A stretch of 9,537 bases of DNA from Alangreenwoodia sp963602445 (GTDB lineage: Bacteria > Bacillota > Clostridia > Peptostreptococcales > Anaerovoracaceae). The notes under the pieces were generated by a model. The model saw only the letters and a list, made by a program, of their open reading frames with translations, ran no database searches and was not told the DNA's origin. Below are positions 1 through 6,311 of the stretch, piece by piece; positions within the stretch are counted from its first letter, which is position 1, and each line of letters begins with the position of its first letter. A program made the translations under genes and the position numbers. The stretch lies in the NCBI GenBank assembly GCA_963602445.1, contig CAVCIY010000064.1, positions 1 to 9,537 on the forward strand, read 5' to 3'.

Positions 1-90
1 TCATCCGCCTGATCATCATGTGTCGGAGTGTCATCCGCCTGATCATCATCTGCCTGAGTATTATCCGCCTGATCATCATCTGCTTGATCA
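1..90. repeat. 30-bp tandem repeat, in frame, 3 copies to the edge
   Basis: Copies lie at 1-30, 31-60 and 61-90 and share the core atccgcctgatcatcat. The unit is 10 codons long, so expansion keeps the frame and lengthens an Asp/Gln/Ala tail (residues 148-177) of the leftward gene. The array may continue past the left edge. Confidence 0.9.
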
Positions 91-533
91 TAATTATCTA
101 TAGGCATTTGCAGCTGAACATATTTTTCTTCGAAGTCGGCTTCGCTTTCGATTCCGGCTGCTTCAAACACTTCTGCAGGAACATTGACTTTTGCGCCCGC
201 AGAGCTTTCTGTAAGAAAAATGAGTCCCTTTTCATAATAAGATCTCACCTTTTCAAAGTCGGCATCATCACATACAGTGAGCCCGTTCTTTGCTGCTTTA
301 GCAAGAAAACCGGCTCTGTCATCTTTGGCACTGTCCGAAAATATAGAGGCGATTTCTGCCGTAACAGCAGCATACGCACAATCTGACATTTCCTGTTTTT
401 TTGCAGCTGACGGCAATTTCTCGCCATAAACATCAAGAATCGCCTTAAGTCTGGGTTTGGTATACTTCGCAAGAAATTCCCGTAATTTTTTCCCTTCACA
501 TTTAATACATAAATCTTTCAGCTGTTTTTCCAT
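1..533 (-). CDS. Hypothetical protein, partial (3' end beyond left edge), acidic repeat tail
   Basis: The reading frame is open for 177 codons from an ATG at 533 and has no stop before the left edge, so the C-terminus is missing. The start is set by a GGGAGGGG ribosome binding site about 6 bases upstream and a near-consensus promoter at 565-592. The N-terminal 60 residues are Lys/Leu-rich and helical-looking (MEKQLKDLCIKCEGKKLREF at the start), faintly like small SAP/Rho-N type helical modules, but I do not recognise the family. The middle part (about residues 70-130) is mixed alpha/beta in appearance. From residue 148 the protein becomes an acidic repeat of Asp, Gln and Ala (DQADD-type units of 10 residues) encoded by a 30-bp tandem repeat that continues to the edge. 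No signal peptide or membrane segment is seen, so it is probably cytoplasmic. Function unknown. Confidence 0.8.
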   Translation of the reverse strand, partial: MEKQLKDLCIKCEGKKLREFLAKYTKPRLKAILDVYGEKLPSAAKKQEMSDCAYAAVTAEIASIFSDSAKDDRAGFLAKAAKNGLTVCDDADFEKVRSYYEKGLIFLTESSAGAKVNVPAEVFEAAGIESEADFEEKYVQLQMPIDNYDQADDDQADNTQADDDQADDTPTHDDQAD

Positions 534-564
534 GTATTTCCCCTCCCGGTAAGCTTTCATAATT

Positions 565-592
565 ATTATATAGGAAAAATCAGCCGTTTCAA
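565..592 (-). promoter_or_regulatory. Sigma-A type promoter of the left-edge gene
   Basis: Reading leftward there is a -35 TTGAAA (587-592), a 16-bp spacer and a perfect -10 TATAAT (565-570). Transcription would begin near 558 and give a leader of about 25 bases carrying the GGGAGGGG ribosome binding site of the gene starting at 533. Confidence 0.75.
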
Positions 593-680
593 TGCTTTTT
601 TTGTCGTTGATGCTTTGTGTATGTAAAATTTTTATATTTTTCGTCTGCCTGAGACCTGCGGCAAAATGAAAACTTTCCGC

Positions 681-1340
681 CTAAACGTCAACAGCCCTTA
701 ACTTATGAAGACTTCTGTCATAATTGTAAATGGTATATGTAAATAATTCCTCATCCGAAACGCAGGAATCATTGACATAAGCAACAATAGAGCTAAGCTC
801 ACCATAGTCGGTCCACTCCTTTTGGGCCAAAATAATCAATTCGTTTAATGACGACGGAAGTATGATCAGGTCCGAATCTATGCGCTGCGCGAATTCGTCA
901 AGCTTTTTCGGATACAAAAGCACGCAGGCTCCGTTTCGCATATCTGAATTGCTAACCAGATATAGCCCATCTTCAGTCCGTAAGCAATTCTTCTCCGCAA
1001 CATCAAAAAGCACTGAGGGATTTTGAATATATGCCAAAGGATATCTCTCTATAAGCTCCACAAGGCACATGAGAGAGTAGAATCTAAAGTCATTTTTCGC
1101 ATATGTATTGTCCACAGCTATATTTACGATTTCATCCTTTGCTATTCCCCAGTCTTTAATCTCCTTTCCCGTCAAACAAAAATATCTGCCTTCTTCCGGC
1201 ACCTCCACACATATAGCAACCGTAAAATCAAGATATCCGAACGTAATCACATCCTCGCTGAGATGCCTCGCATTATTTTCATTTATGATTCTGCATATAA
1301 TATTTTCCTTTATTTCTTCATAATCGGTTATTTTCTCCAT
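681..1340 (-). CDS. DUF5688-family protein
   Basis: A 219-residue protein of unknown function. The C-terminal half has the pattern I associate with DUF5688: a 'GLYLVSN' segment followed by NGACVLLYP (residues 136-144), an Asp-rich link and ILPSSLNELIIL (160-171), then ELSSIVAYVN, 'VSDEELF' and a terminal 'TIYNYDRS'. Upstream, 'WGIAKDEIVNIAVDNT' (64-79) matches the family's conserved Trp-Gly-Ala-Asn-Thr block. The N-terminus looks somewhat short for the family. The protein has no signal peptide or membrane helix. The ATG is preceded by AAAGGGG at a spacing of 6. The best promoter is about 375 bases upstream (1723-1751), so the mRNA would carry a long, repeat-containing leader. The biochemical role of the family is not known to me. 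No terminator with a T-run is seen before the next gene's promoter. Confidence 0.85.
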   Translation of the reverse strand: MEKITDYEEIKENIICRIINENNARHLSEDVITFGYLDFTVAICVEVPEEGRYFCLTGKEIKDWGIAKDEIVNIAVDNTYAKNDFRFYSLMCLVELIERYPLAYIQNPSVLFDVAEKNCLRTEDGLYLVSNSDMRNGACVLLYPKKLDEFAQRIDSDLIILPSSLNELIILAQKEWTDYGELSSIVAYVNDSCVSDEELFTYTIYNYDRSLHKLRAVDV

Positions 1341-1403
1341 CCTTTTCCCCTTTATCTTCCCTATTTTTCTTCCCTATCCCGTGCTTGATTTTTCTTTTTC
1401 GTC

Positions 1404-1618
1404 ATGCGTGTTTTCTCCTCTGACGCGCATCAGATTTTTCCCCTACCGCGCACATGCTCTTTCTCCCCTGCCACGCGTCAGATTTTTTCCCTGCCGCATG
1501 CCTGCTCTTTCGACTCTGCCCAGCACCGGATTTTTCCCCTGCCGCACACTTGCTCTTTCACTTGCCGCGCACATGCTCCTTTTCCCCTGTCATGCACATT
1601 TTTCCCCTGTCACGAATC
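1404..1618. repeat. 48-bp tandem array built from about 24-bp half-units, degenerating at its ends
   Basis: Three clear copies start at 1431, 1479 and 1527, with 'gatttttcccct' and 'tgctctttc' landmarks spaced exactly 48 bases apart (tgctcttt/tgctctt at 1455, 1503 and 1551). Each copy is itself two related halves containing 'cccctgccgcgca'. Weaker units flank the array on both sides. On the leftward strand the units read as G/A-rich blocks such as GGGGAAAA followed by GCATGTGC. Confidence 0.85.
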
Positions 1619-1722
1619 TGTTCTTTATTCATGGGCATTTGCATAAAAATCTCTCCGACATGTGTCCGAAATGTGCTTTATAAGCCGCTCGGCATCATTT
1701 GTAAAATATTTCCATTGCAATA

Positions 1723-1751
1723 ATTTTATACTCGATATTAAAGCTTGTCAA
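1723..1751 (-). promoter_or_regulatory. Strong sigma-A type promoter reading towards the DUF5688 gene
   Basis: On the minus strand there is a perfect -35 TTGACA (1746-1751), a 17-bp spacer and a -10 TAAAAT (1723-1728). Predicted transcription starts near 1716 and runs through the 48-bp array before reaching the ATG at 1340, which implies a leader of about 375 bases. No other annotated leftward gene lies between. Confidence 0.65.
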
Positions 1752-1816
1752 TACTCAATATGTATTTTTTTACAATTATTTCCTGTTGCAGAACACAGTT
1801 GCACTACGTGCTTTTT

Positions 1817-1981
1817 CATGATTTTCCGATGCAATTTTGCATGATTTTGTGACGTGACCTAAACATGATTTTACGGCATGGTCTAAACATGATTTTACTA
1901 TATGATTTAATATGGTTTTACGATGCGGTCTAAGCATGATTTTACGACACGGTCTTAACATGATTTTACGACGCGATTTCT
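1817..1981. repeat. 24-bp tandem array, about 7 copies
   Basis: The unit starts with catgatttta and ends in a more variable part such as cggcatggtctaaa. Copies begin at 1817, 1840, 1864, 1888, 1911, 1935 and 1959, i.e. a period of 23-24. Unlike a CRISPR, the units are contiguous with no unique spacers; the variable half differs between copies mainly by single-base transitions. The sequence is unrelated to the 48-bp array 200 bases away. Confidence 0.88.
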
Positions 1982-2049
1982 TATGACATTTTTCATTTTT
2001 TAAATTTGTGAAGTTTGTGAAAATTGTTCTCTATTACGTCAAAAAGATG

Positions 2050-2055
2050 TATAAT
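2050..2055 (+). promoter_or_regulatory. -10 element of the 249-aa gene
   Basis: A perfect TATAAT lies 67 bases before the ATG at 2122. The -35 is weak: TTCTCT at the 17-bp distance, or TTGTTC (2024-2029) at a long 20-bp distance. Transcription would start near 2062, just past the end of the 24-bp array. Confidence 0.5.
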
Positions 2056-2121
2056 GAAGATTGTGAAATTTAAAAATTGACGAATATTTTTCGGTGTTAC
2101 ATAGGAAAGGAAGTGAAAATC

Positions 2122-2871
2122 ATGGATAAAGCATCTGCTGAAAAAAAAGGCCTCCGTCTTATGAGTGAGGCAAATTTCAGAGAATTTTACCGCGGCTATC
2201 TTTATATTGAATGCCGCGACATTCTTGAAGATCTTATTGGCGACGAAATAACGGACGATGTTACGGGAATCTGTACATTCGGCTATATTGACGATGATGC
2301 CGGTTTGTCATTTCAGCCTTACAAGCTTGGCTGCATGAGTGACGACGGTACATTCAAAGAACGCGACGTGCCTGAGAATATTTCATTGCTTGTATTAAGA
2401 TATCACTCAAAATATATGCATCAGGAATTTCATTCGGATGAGGGACGTGTCCTGGTATCCACCATCACGCCTCAGGATCATTACTTTACCGAACTTACAA
2501 AGCTCGGCATAAATCTTATGGATTATGCTGAATTTTCTCAGAAAATGTGTGACAGCTACGATACTGCCAGCCCTGAGAGAACTAAGCTTCGCGGTGAGGA
2601 TTATTCATATCTCGACGAGTTCAGATATCCGGGTTTTCCTGATGATGTAGTCATTATTCTTTACAGGCCTGACGCACAGCCTGAAAGAGCTATCGTAAGA
2701 TGCATGTTCGCGGCAAACAACGAAATCTTCGGCACTCTTATGACAGAACCAAAGGGCAATTTCGGCATTCACAAGGGGCAGACTATCGGCTTTTCCGAAG
2801 GAAAGGACGGCGATACGACTCTTCTGTTCGCAACAGGACATACCGCTACCGCATTTAATAAGGACGAATAA
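2122..2871 (+). CDS. Hypothetical protein with DUF2314-like C-terminal segment
   Basis: A 249-residue soluble, acidic protein that I do not firmly recognise. I chose the ATG at 2122 because AGGAAAGGAAGTG sits just upstream; an in-frame ATG at 2077 would add 15 residues but has no ribosome binding site and lies close to the likely transcription start. Residues about 40-170 are rich in Asp/Glu with alternating strands and helices. The last 65 residues ('AIVRCMF..NEIFGTLMTEP' then 'GIHKGQTIGF') resemble the DUF2314 pattern in which a short beta segment precedes G-x-L-x-N/T-E-P and a G-D/Q-x-V turn; this similarity is weak. The gene is transcribed alone, between two leftward genes, and is followed by a hairpin. 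Codon use and GC are like those of the neighbouring genes. Confidence 0.8.
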   Translation: MDKASAEKKGLRLMSEANFREFYRGYLYIECRDILEDLIGDEITDDVTGICTFGYIDDDAGLSFQPYKLGCMSDDGTFKERDVPENISLLVLRYHSKYMHQEFHSDEGRVLVSTITPQDHYFTELTKLGINLMDYAEFSQKMCDSYDTASPERTKLRGEDYSYLDEFRYPGFPDDVVIILYRPDAQPERAIVRCMFAANNEIFGTLMTEPKGNFGIHKGQTIGFSEGKDGDTTLLFATGHTATAFNKDE

Positions 2872-2900
2872 GAACGTGCATTGCCACTGAGGCTCGCAGA

Positions 2901-2950
2901 AAACAAAAAATCCCCAAGCAGCATCGAGATTTTCTATGCTGCCTGGGGAT
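2901..2950 (-). terminator. Rho-independent terminator for the AhpD-like gene, possibly bidirectional
   Basis: A 15-bp stem with one mismatch (2910-2924 with 2936-2950; arms atccccaagcagcat and atgctgcctggggat) surrounds an 11-base loop. Reading leftward the stem is followed by TTTTTGTTT (2909-2901), the classic U-tract, so it ends transcripts of the gene at 3067-3420. Reading rightward, after the 249-aa gene, only a weak T-rich stretch follows, so stopping in that direction is less certain. Confidence 0.85.
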
Positions 2951-2953
2951 TAG

Positions 2954-3036
2954 TGCATTTGCATAAAATTTAAATCTATTTTTCCAGGAATTAATGCGCC
3001 TGCATCAAGTTCAAATCTATTTTCCCGGGAATTAAT
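2954..3036. repeat. 41-bp direct duplication, two copies
   Basis: Copies start at 2954 and 2995 and share 'aaatctatttt', 'cc.ggaattaatgc' and 'tgcat'. They lie between the stop codon of the AhpD-like gene and its terminator, so they are part of its 3' untranslated region. A much weaker third unit may extend towards 3065. Differences between the copies are mainly transitions (c/t and a/g). Confidence 0.75.
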
Positions 3037-3066
3037 GCCGAAATTTTATGTCGAAAATTAATTTTT

Positions 3067-3420
3067 CTACTTAAAATCGTTTTCGAACTCATCAAGTGCT
3101 GCATTCAGAACTGTTGCCGAATAAGCAAGTGACGGACCTGCGCCAAAGCCTGCAATTACAACCATTGCCGCTTCGAGGATTTCTTCTCTTGTAGCGCCGG
3201 CCTTGAGGGCATTGTAAGTATGAACAACGATGCAGTATTGGCATCTGTTATATACGCCGATAGCAATGCTGATGAGTTCCTTAGTCTTTACTGACAGCGC
3301 TCCCTCACCGCATGCTGCGCCCTGAAGATCCATGAAAGCACCCATCGTAGCTGCTTCTGCTTCGCTAAGTACCGCAACACCGTTCTGAAAATCGTTTAAT
3401 AATTCTCTTGCATTAATCAT
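3067..3420 (-). CDS. Carboxymuconolactone decarboxylase (AhpD-like) family protein
   Basis: A 117-residue single-domain protein, the usual length for the small AhpD-like branch of the CMD family. The signature is C60-Q-Y-C63 followed by H67 (RCQYCIVVH), preceded by KTKELISIAIG (45-55). In AhpD relatives the CxxC pair and the nearby Glu/His form the redox centre for peroxide or disulfide reduction; in true CMD enzymes the Cys pair is absent, so a thiol redox role is more likely here. The helical second half (EEILEAAMVVIAGFGAGPSLAY) is typical. The ATG has a perfect AGGAGG 7 bases upstream. The gene stands behind the envelope operon on the same strand with a possible promoter of its own (3462-3490) and ends in a strong terminator. 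The physiological substrate cannot be read from the sequence. Confidence 0.92.
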   Translation of the reverse strand: MINARELLNDFQNGVAVLSEAEAATMGAFMDLQGAACGEGALSVKTKELISIAIGVYNRCQYCIVVHTYNALKAGATREEILEAAMVVIAGFGAGPSLAYSATVLNAALDEFENDFK

Positions 3421-3437
3421 AAGTAATCCTCCTGTAG

Positions 3438-3490
3438 TATCATATTTAACATATTTTCATGATAACATATGGGATACCTGCTGAAAACAA
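3438..3490 (-). promoter_or_regulatory. Candidate promoter and 6-bp inverted repeat before the AhpD-like gene
   Basis: Leftward, TTGTTT (3485-3490) and TGTTAT (3462-3467) are 17 bp apart and would give a leader of about 35 bases. An inverted repeat TATCAT (3438-3443) / ATGATA (3459-3464) lies at the expected start region and could be an operator. Both elements match consensus only partly, and read-through from the operon upstream is an alternative source of transcription. Confidence 0.35.
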
Positions 3491-3521
3491 TAGATATTTT
3501 TCTGACAATTTCCTCAGAAAA

Positions 3522-3579
3522 TGACTTCTGCCTTTGGAAATACCATCTGCCTCAGAATGCCGTCTGCTTAAAATGTCTT
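3522..3579. repeat. Degenerate 16-19-bp repeat just after the SGNH-deacetylase stop codon
   Basis: Three poorly conserved units begin with 'ttctgcct', 'tctgcctcaga' and 'tctgctta' at spacings of 16 to 19 bases. They lie directly downstream of the stop codon at 3580, like the repeat behind the MBOAT gene. Evidence is weak because the period is irregular. Confidence 0.3.
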
Positions 3580-5679
3580 CTATTTCTTTTGGCCCGATAT
3601 GAGTTTAAGCATATAATCAGCATCAACATTCTCAAACATAATAAAGCGCTTCATCTGCATAAGACTCTGCGGCAGTCCTTTCACCACAGTATTTACACCG
3701 CCTTCAGTAGTAAAAGTCATCTTTATCCCGCATTCCCGAAGGACAGCCGCAGTCAGCTCACAATACCTGCCGCACGGATAGGCAAGAGCGCACGCGTCTT
3801 CGCCCGTTATCTTATTGATCAGCTCATTTTCCTCCGAGACATCGTCCTCAAGCAGATCCGCATAATCCCACTCAGACTCGCCGTCAAAGAGCATTATATT
3901 CTCGCGAACCGCGCCCGCACTTGCTTTGCCGCCGCCTGACTCACCTGCCGCGCCCGCACTTGCTTTACCGCCGCCTGACTCACCATCCGCGCCCGCACTC
4001 GCCTCACTATCGTCGGACTCGCCAGATCTTCGAAGCTTCTCACCCTCTTCACTTTGATGCATATCATATGTGTGACTCTGTATCTCAATCACACCGGAAG
4101 CAACCATCTCCTGCGCCTCACTCATACCGAAATGAGGAATTGTTTTCATATCTGTATCTTTATATGTGTCGGATCCGAAGAAACTTCCTATCACAAATAT
4201 CGTACCCTTAAGACCATACTTCTTCAAAATCGGATATGCATACTCATAATTACTCTGATATCCGTCATCAAATGTTATCAATATCGGTTTATTCGGAAGC
4301 TTTGTGCCGTTTTCCGCATATGAGATTAAATCGCTGCATGTGATTGCATTATATCCGTTTTCTTTCAAAGCCTTCATATGCTCCTCAAAACGCTCGAGAG
4401 ATATTATGCTTCCGTTTGAGCCGTCTGCACCCGGCTCGATATGATGATATAAAAGAACCGGAACATCTGTGGATATCGATTTTATGAGTGAATTGTTATT
4501 TGATTTTTTGGTTGATTTGCTGGCGGTTGAGCTGCTTGAGCCGCCGGTGCTGGCCGAATCGGCTGAGCCGTTTGCGTATGCTTTTATATATTCGCTGTAG
4601 GCAGTCGAATATTTATCATACGTCTTATATATTTTGTCGACGACGCTGTCGACATTTTCAGAAGTCACAAGATTTCCGAAATCAGACGGCATATACAGAG
4701 ATTTTTCACTCTCCTGTGTCATCTTTGCTACTGCCATGCTGCCCACAGAATTTCTAAAATGCGTCGCATCATAAAAATATCGCGGGTCAAAGCTGATCGA
4801 CGAGATTGAAAAATCCCAAAAATCAGTCACTTCGGCTATTGCCTTATAATATTCTCTGTATTCTTCTTCCTGAAAATCGTCAAAGTACTCCCAATAAACA
4901 GGTGCCGATACTACCGTCAGGTTCACATCAGCCTCTTCGCACATGTCGCATATCCGCTGCAGGCTTTTTGCGGTTGACTCAATCTCAGTCATCTCAGGAG
5001 ACGTTTGCGCATATGACACAAATTCCGGATAAGAAGCCAAATAATCGTTTAGATTCGACACGTTTTCAATATCACGCTTTCTCTTGTCATAAGCGCCTGT
5101 CTCGACATTGAAGACATCGAATGATTGATTGAGATATGTATCATTTTTTTTCGACCTTAGCTTGTCAATTATATAATTTGGCTTTGCGCTGAGATATCTC
5201 AGATAATATTGCGCTCTGCCGAATATATTGCTTCCGTCTGTATCGGGGTCCATTGAATATTTGAGAGGTTCTTCCTCTTCATCATAATGGCAGGCATTGT
5301 CGATATAAATATTTACGATCATATTTTTGCAATTATAATTTTCTATTATATACCGGCACTCGTTTTCGACATCGAGCATGTCTGCGCCGTACATTATCAT
5401 ATTGTAAAAGCTTGCGTCATAGGCTTTGTTCAGATCCTCTGTCGGATATGAGCTTGTCGATGAGCATCCGACGATATATGAATCATATTTTTCATAATTT
5501 TTATCCAGATATGCGATTTTGGCTGCTCTTGGATTGAGTGTCATGTCATACGAATACCAATCAAGCAGCTTGTCGCCAAATACTCCGAACGGATCGAGCG
5601 TCAGATTTGCCGCCGCAAGAATCACATACAGCACGACAATTGTCGCCGCAAATGAAATTATCCATTTTTTCGCTGTCAT
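3580..5679 (-). CDS. Membrane-anchored SGNH (DltD/AlgX-like) and CE4 polysaccharide deacetylase fusion
   Basis: A 699-residue protein with an N-terminal membrane anchor (residues 6-26), so the rest is extracytoplasmic. Residues about 50-330 form an SGNH-type domain: 'YIVGCSSTSSYP' (68-79, likely nucleophile S73) and the distal 'YDATHF' (D304, H307) give the Ser and D-x-x-H parts of the catalytic triad. This is the type of protein that works with MBOAT acyltransferases. A Ser/Thr/Lys/Asn linker (about 370-397) leads to a NodB/CE4 domain: YHHI (411-414), TFDDG (469-473), SHTYDMH (535-541; the H-x4-H spacing resembles PgaB) and AYPCG (633-637). These are the metal-binding and substrate motifs, all present. 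A Gly/Ser/Ala repeat (560-590) is inserted between the His motif and the AYPCG motif. The ATG has AAAGGGG 6-7 bases upstream. The gene follows the MBOAT gene after a repeat-filled gap. The likely role is to transfer acyl or aminoacyl groups to, and to N-deacetylate, a surface polymer; the polymer is unknown. Confidence 0.9.
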   Translation of the reverse strand: MTAKKWIISFAATIVVLYVILAAANLTLDPFGVFGDKLLDWYSYDMTLNPRAAKIAYLDKNYEKYDSYIVGCSSTSSYPTEDLNKAYDASFYNMIMYGADMLDVENECRYIIENYNCKNMIVNIYIDNACHYDEEEEPLKYSMDPDTDGSNIFGRAQYYLRYLSAKPNYIIDKLRSKKNDTYLNQSFDVFNVETGAYDKRKRDIENVSNLNDYLASYPEFVSYAQTSPEMTEIESTAKSLQRICDMCEEADVNLTVVSAPVYWEYFDDFQEEEYREYYKAIAEVTDFWDFSISSISFDPRYFYDATHFRNSVGSMAVAKMTQESEKSLYMPSDFGNLVTSENVDSVVDKIYKTYDKYSTAYSEYIKAYANGSADSASTGGSSSSTASKSTKKSNNNSLIKSISTDVPVLLYHHIEPGADGSNGSIISLERFEEHMKALKENGYNAITCSDLISYAENGTKLPNKPILITFDDGYQSNYEYAYPILKKYGLKGTIFVIGSFFGSDTYKDTDMKTIPHFGMSEAQEMVASGVIEIQSHTYDMHQSEEGEKLRRSGESDDSEASAGADGESGGGKASAGAAGESGGGKASAGAVRENIMLFDGESEWDYADLLEDDVSEENELINKITGEDACALAYPCGRYCELTAAVLRECGIKMTFTTEGGVNTVVKGLPQSLMQMKRFIMFENVDADYMLKLISGQKK
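3909..4002. repeat. 39-bp in-frame repeat inside the deacetylase domain
   Basis: Two full units (3909-3947, 3948-3986) and a partial third (to about 4002) share ccgcgcccgcacttgcttt and gccgcctgactcacc. Each unit is 13 codons and yields Ala-Ser-Ala-Gly-Ala-x-Gly-Glu-Ser-Gly-Gly-Gly-Lys (residues about 560-590). The block is more GC-rich than the rest of the gene and sits in a loop position of the CE4 fold. Confidence 0.9.
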
Positions 5680-6311
5680 AGCTTACCCCTTTCTCTTAAA
5701 ATATCCCTATTCCCTTATATTTTGTCCCTTTAGACTGACCTGCCTACTTAGACTGCTCTGTCCTCTTGGACCGCCTCGTCTACTTAGACTGCTCTGTCAC
5801 TTTAGGCTGCTTTGTCTACTTAGACTGCTCTGTCCTCTTGGACTGCCTCGCCTACTTAGACTGCTCTGTCCTCTTGGACTGCCTCGTCTACTGAAACTGC
5901 TCTGTCCACTTAGACCGCTTCGTCTGCTCAGACTACTCTGTCACTTTAGGCTGCTTTGTCCCCTTAAACTATCTGTTTTACATATTAACTGCCGCTTCTC
6001 TATCCGTTGTCCCGTCCCAAAGGTCGGATTTGCATACGGCCGATATTGTGCATAACCGACATCGTATGCAATCGTAATTTCGTCTAACCGCAACCGCACG
6101 TAACCGGAATTGTATACAATCAAGTCCGTACACAATCGAAATTGCATACAACCGACATCGTATGCAATCGTAACCATGCCCAACTGTAACTGCGCATAAC
6201 CGAAACTGCACGTAAGCGGAACTGTATGCAATCGAATCCGCGCATAACCGAAACTGCACGTAAGCGGAACTGTATGCAATCGAATCCGCGCATAACCAAA
6301 ATTGCGTATAA
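5680..6311. other. 632-base repeat-filled gap inside the operon
   Basis: Between the MBOAT stop and the SGNH-deacetylase start there is no supportable gene. The gap is the 16-bp array (about 6018-6337), a 37-base link (5981-6017), the 18-bp array (5729-5980) and 49 bases carrying the ribosome binding site of the next gene. No clear promoter or T-tract terminator is seen. Open frames here (178 codons rightward, 124 and 123 leftward) are repeat products. Confidence 0.75.
5729..5980. repeat. 18-bp tandem array, 14 contiguous copies with a 36-bp higher-order period
   Basis: Units follow cttagactgctctgtcct without gaps at 5729, 5747, 5765 and so on to 5963. Alternate units form two types (TTAGACTGCTCTG and TTGGACTGCCTCG), giving 36-bp dimers, and a block 'gtcactttaggctgctttgt' recurs 144 bases apart (four dimers). 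In the first 16 columns almost every difference is a transition; only the last two columns are freely variable. On the leftward strand the unit contains TAA/TAG in two frames, so it does not extend the operon's reading frames. Confidence 0.95.

Larger units (their letters stand above)
1341..2121. other. 781-base divergent intergenic region
   Basis: This gap separates the leftward DUF5688 gene from the rightward 249-aa gene. It holds a purine-rich (on the transcribed leftward strand) 48-bp array at about 1404-1618, a leftward promoter at 1723-1751, a 24-bp array at 1817-1981 and a rightward -10 at 2050-2055. Open frames inside the arrays (up to 100 codons) are low-complexity products of the repeats, with no ribosome binding site pattern or domain, and I do not count them as genes. 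Confidence 0.75.

Noticed and set aside
245..499. Leftward 84-codon frame within the left-edge gene
   Set aside because: It is a shadow of the longer open frame starting at 533, which has the promoter, the ribosome binding site and no stop up to the edge.
1381..1723. Rightward open frames of 80-100 codons rich in Pro, Cys, Phe and His
   Set aside because: Three overlapping frames of the same 48-bp array, with no ribosome binding site; products of the repeat.
1817..1981. CRISPR-like regular repeats
   Set aside because: Units are contiguous with a 24-bp period and no unique spacers of 30 or more bases, and no cas gene is present. The same holds for the 16-, 18- and 31-bp arrays.
3438..3464. 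PerR/Fur-type operator before the AhpD-like gene
   Set aside because: The inverted repeat is only 6 bp per arm with a 15-base centre and does not fit the usual PerR or Fur box; kept only as a low-confidence possible operator.
3498..3521. 8-bp hairpin downstream of the SGNH-deacetylase gene considered as a terminator
   Set aside because: The stem is AT-rich (tttctga/tcagaaa core) and no T-run follows on the leftward strand, so termination is not supported.
5519..6055. Rightward 178-codon open frame with Leu/Arg hexapeptide repeats
   Set aside because: It overlaps the start of the SGNH-deacetylase gene on the other strand and is a by-product of the 18-bp array (18 is a multiple of three). It has no ribosome binding site and no domain.
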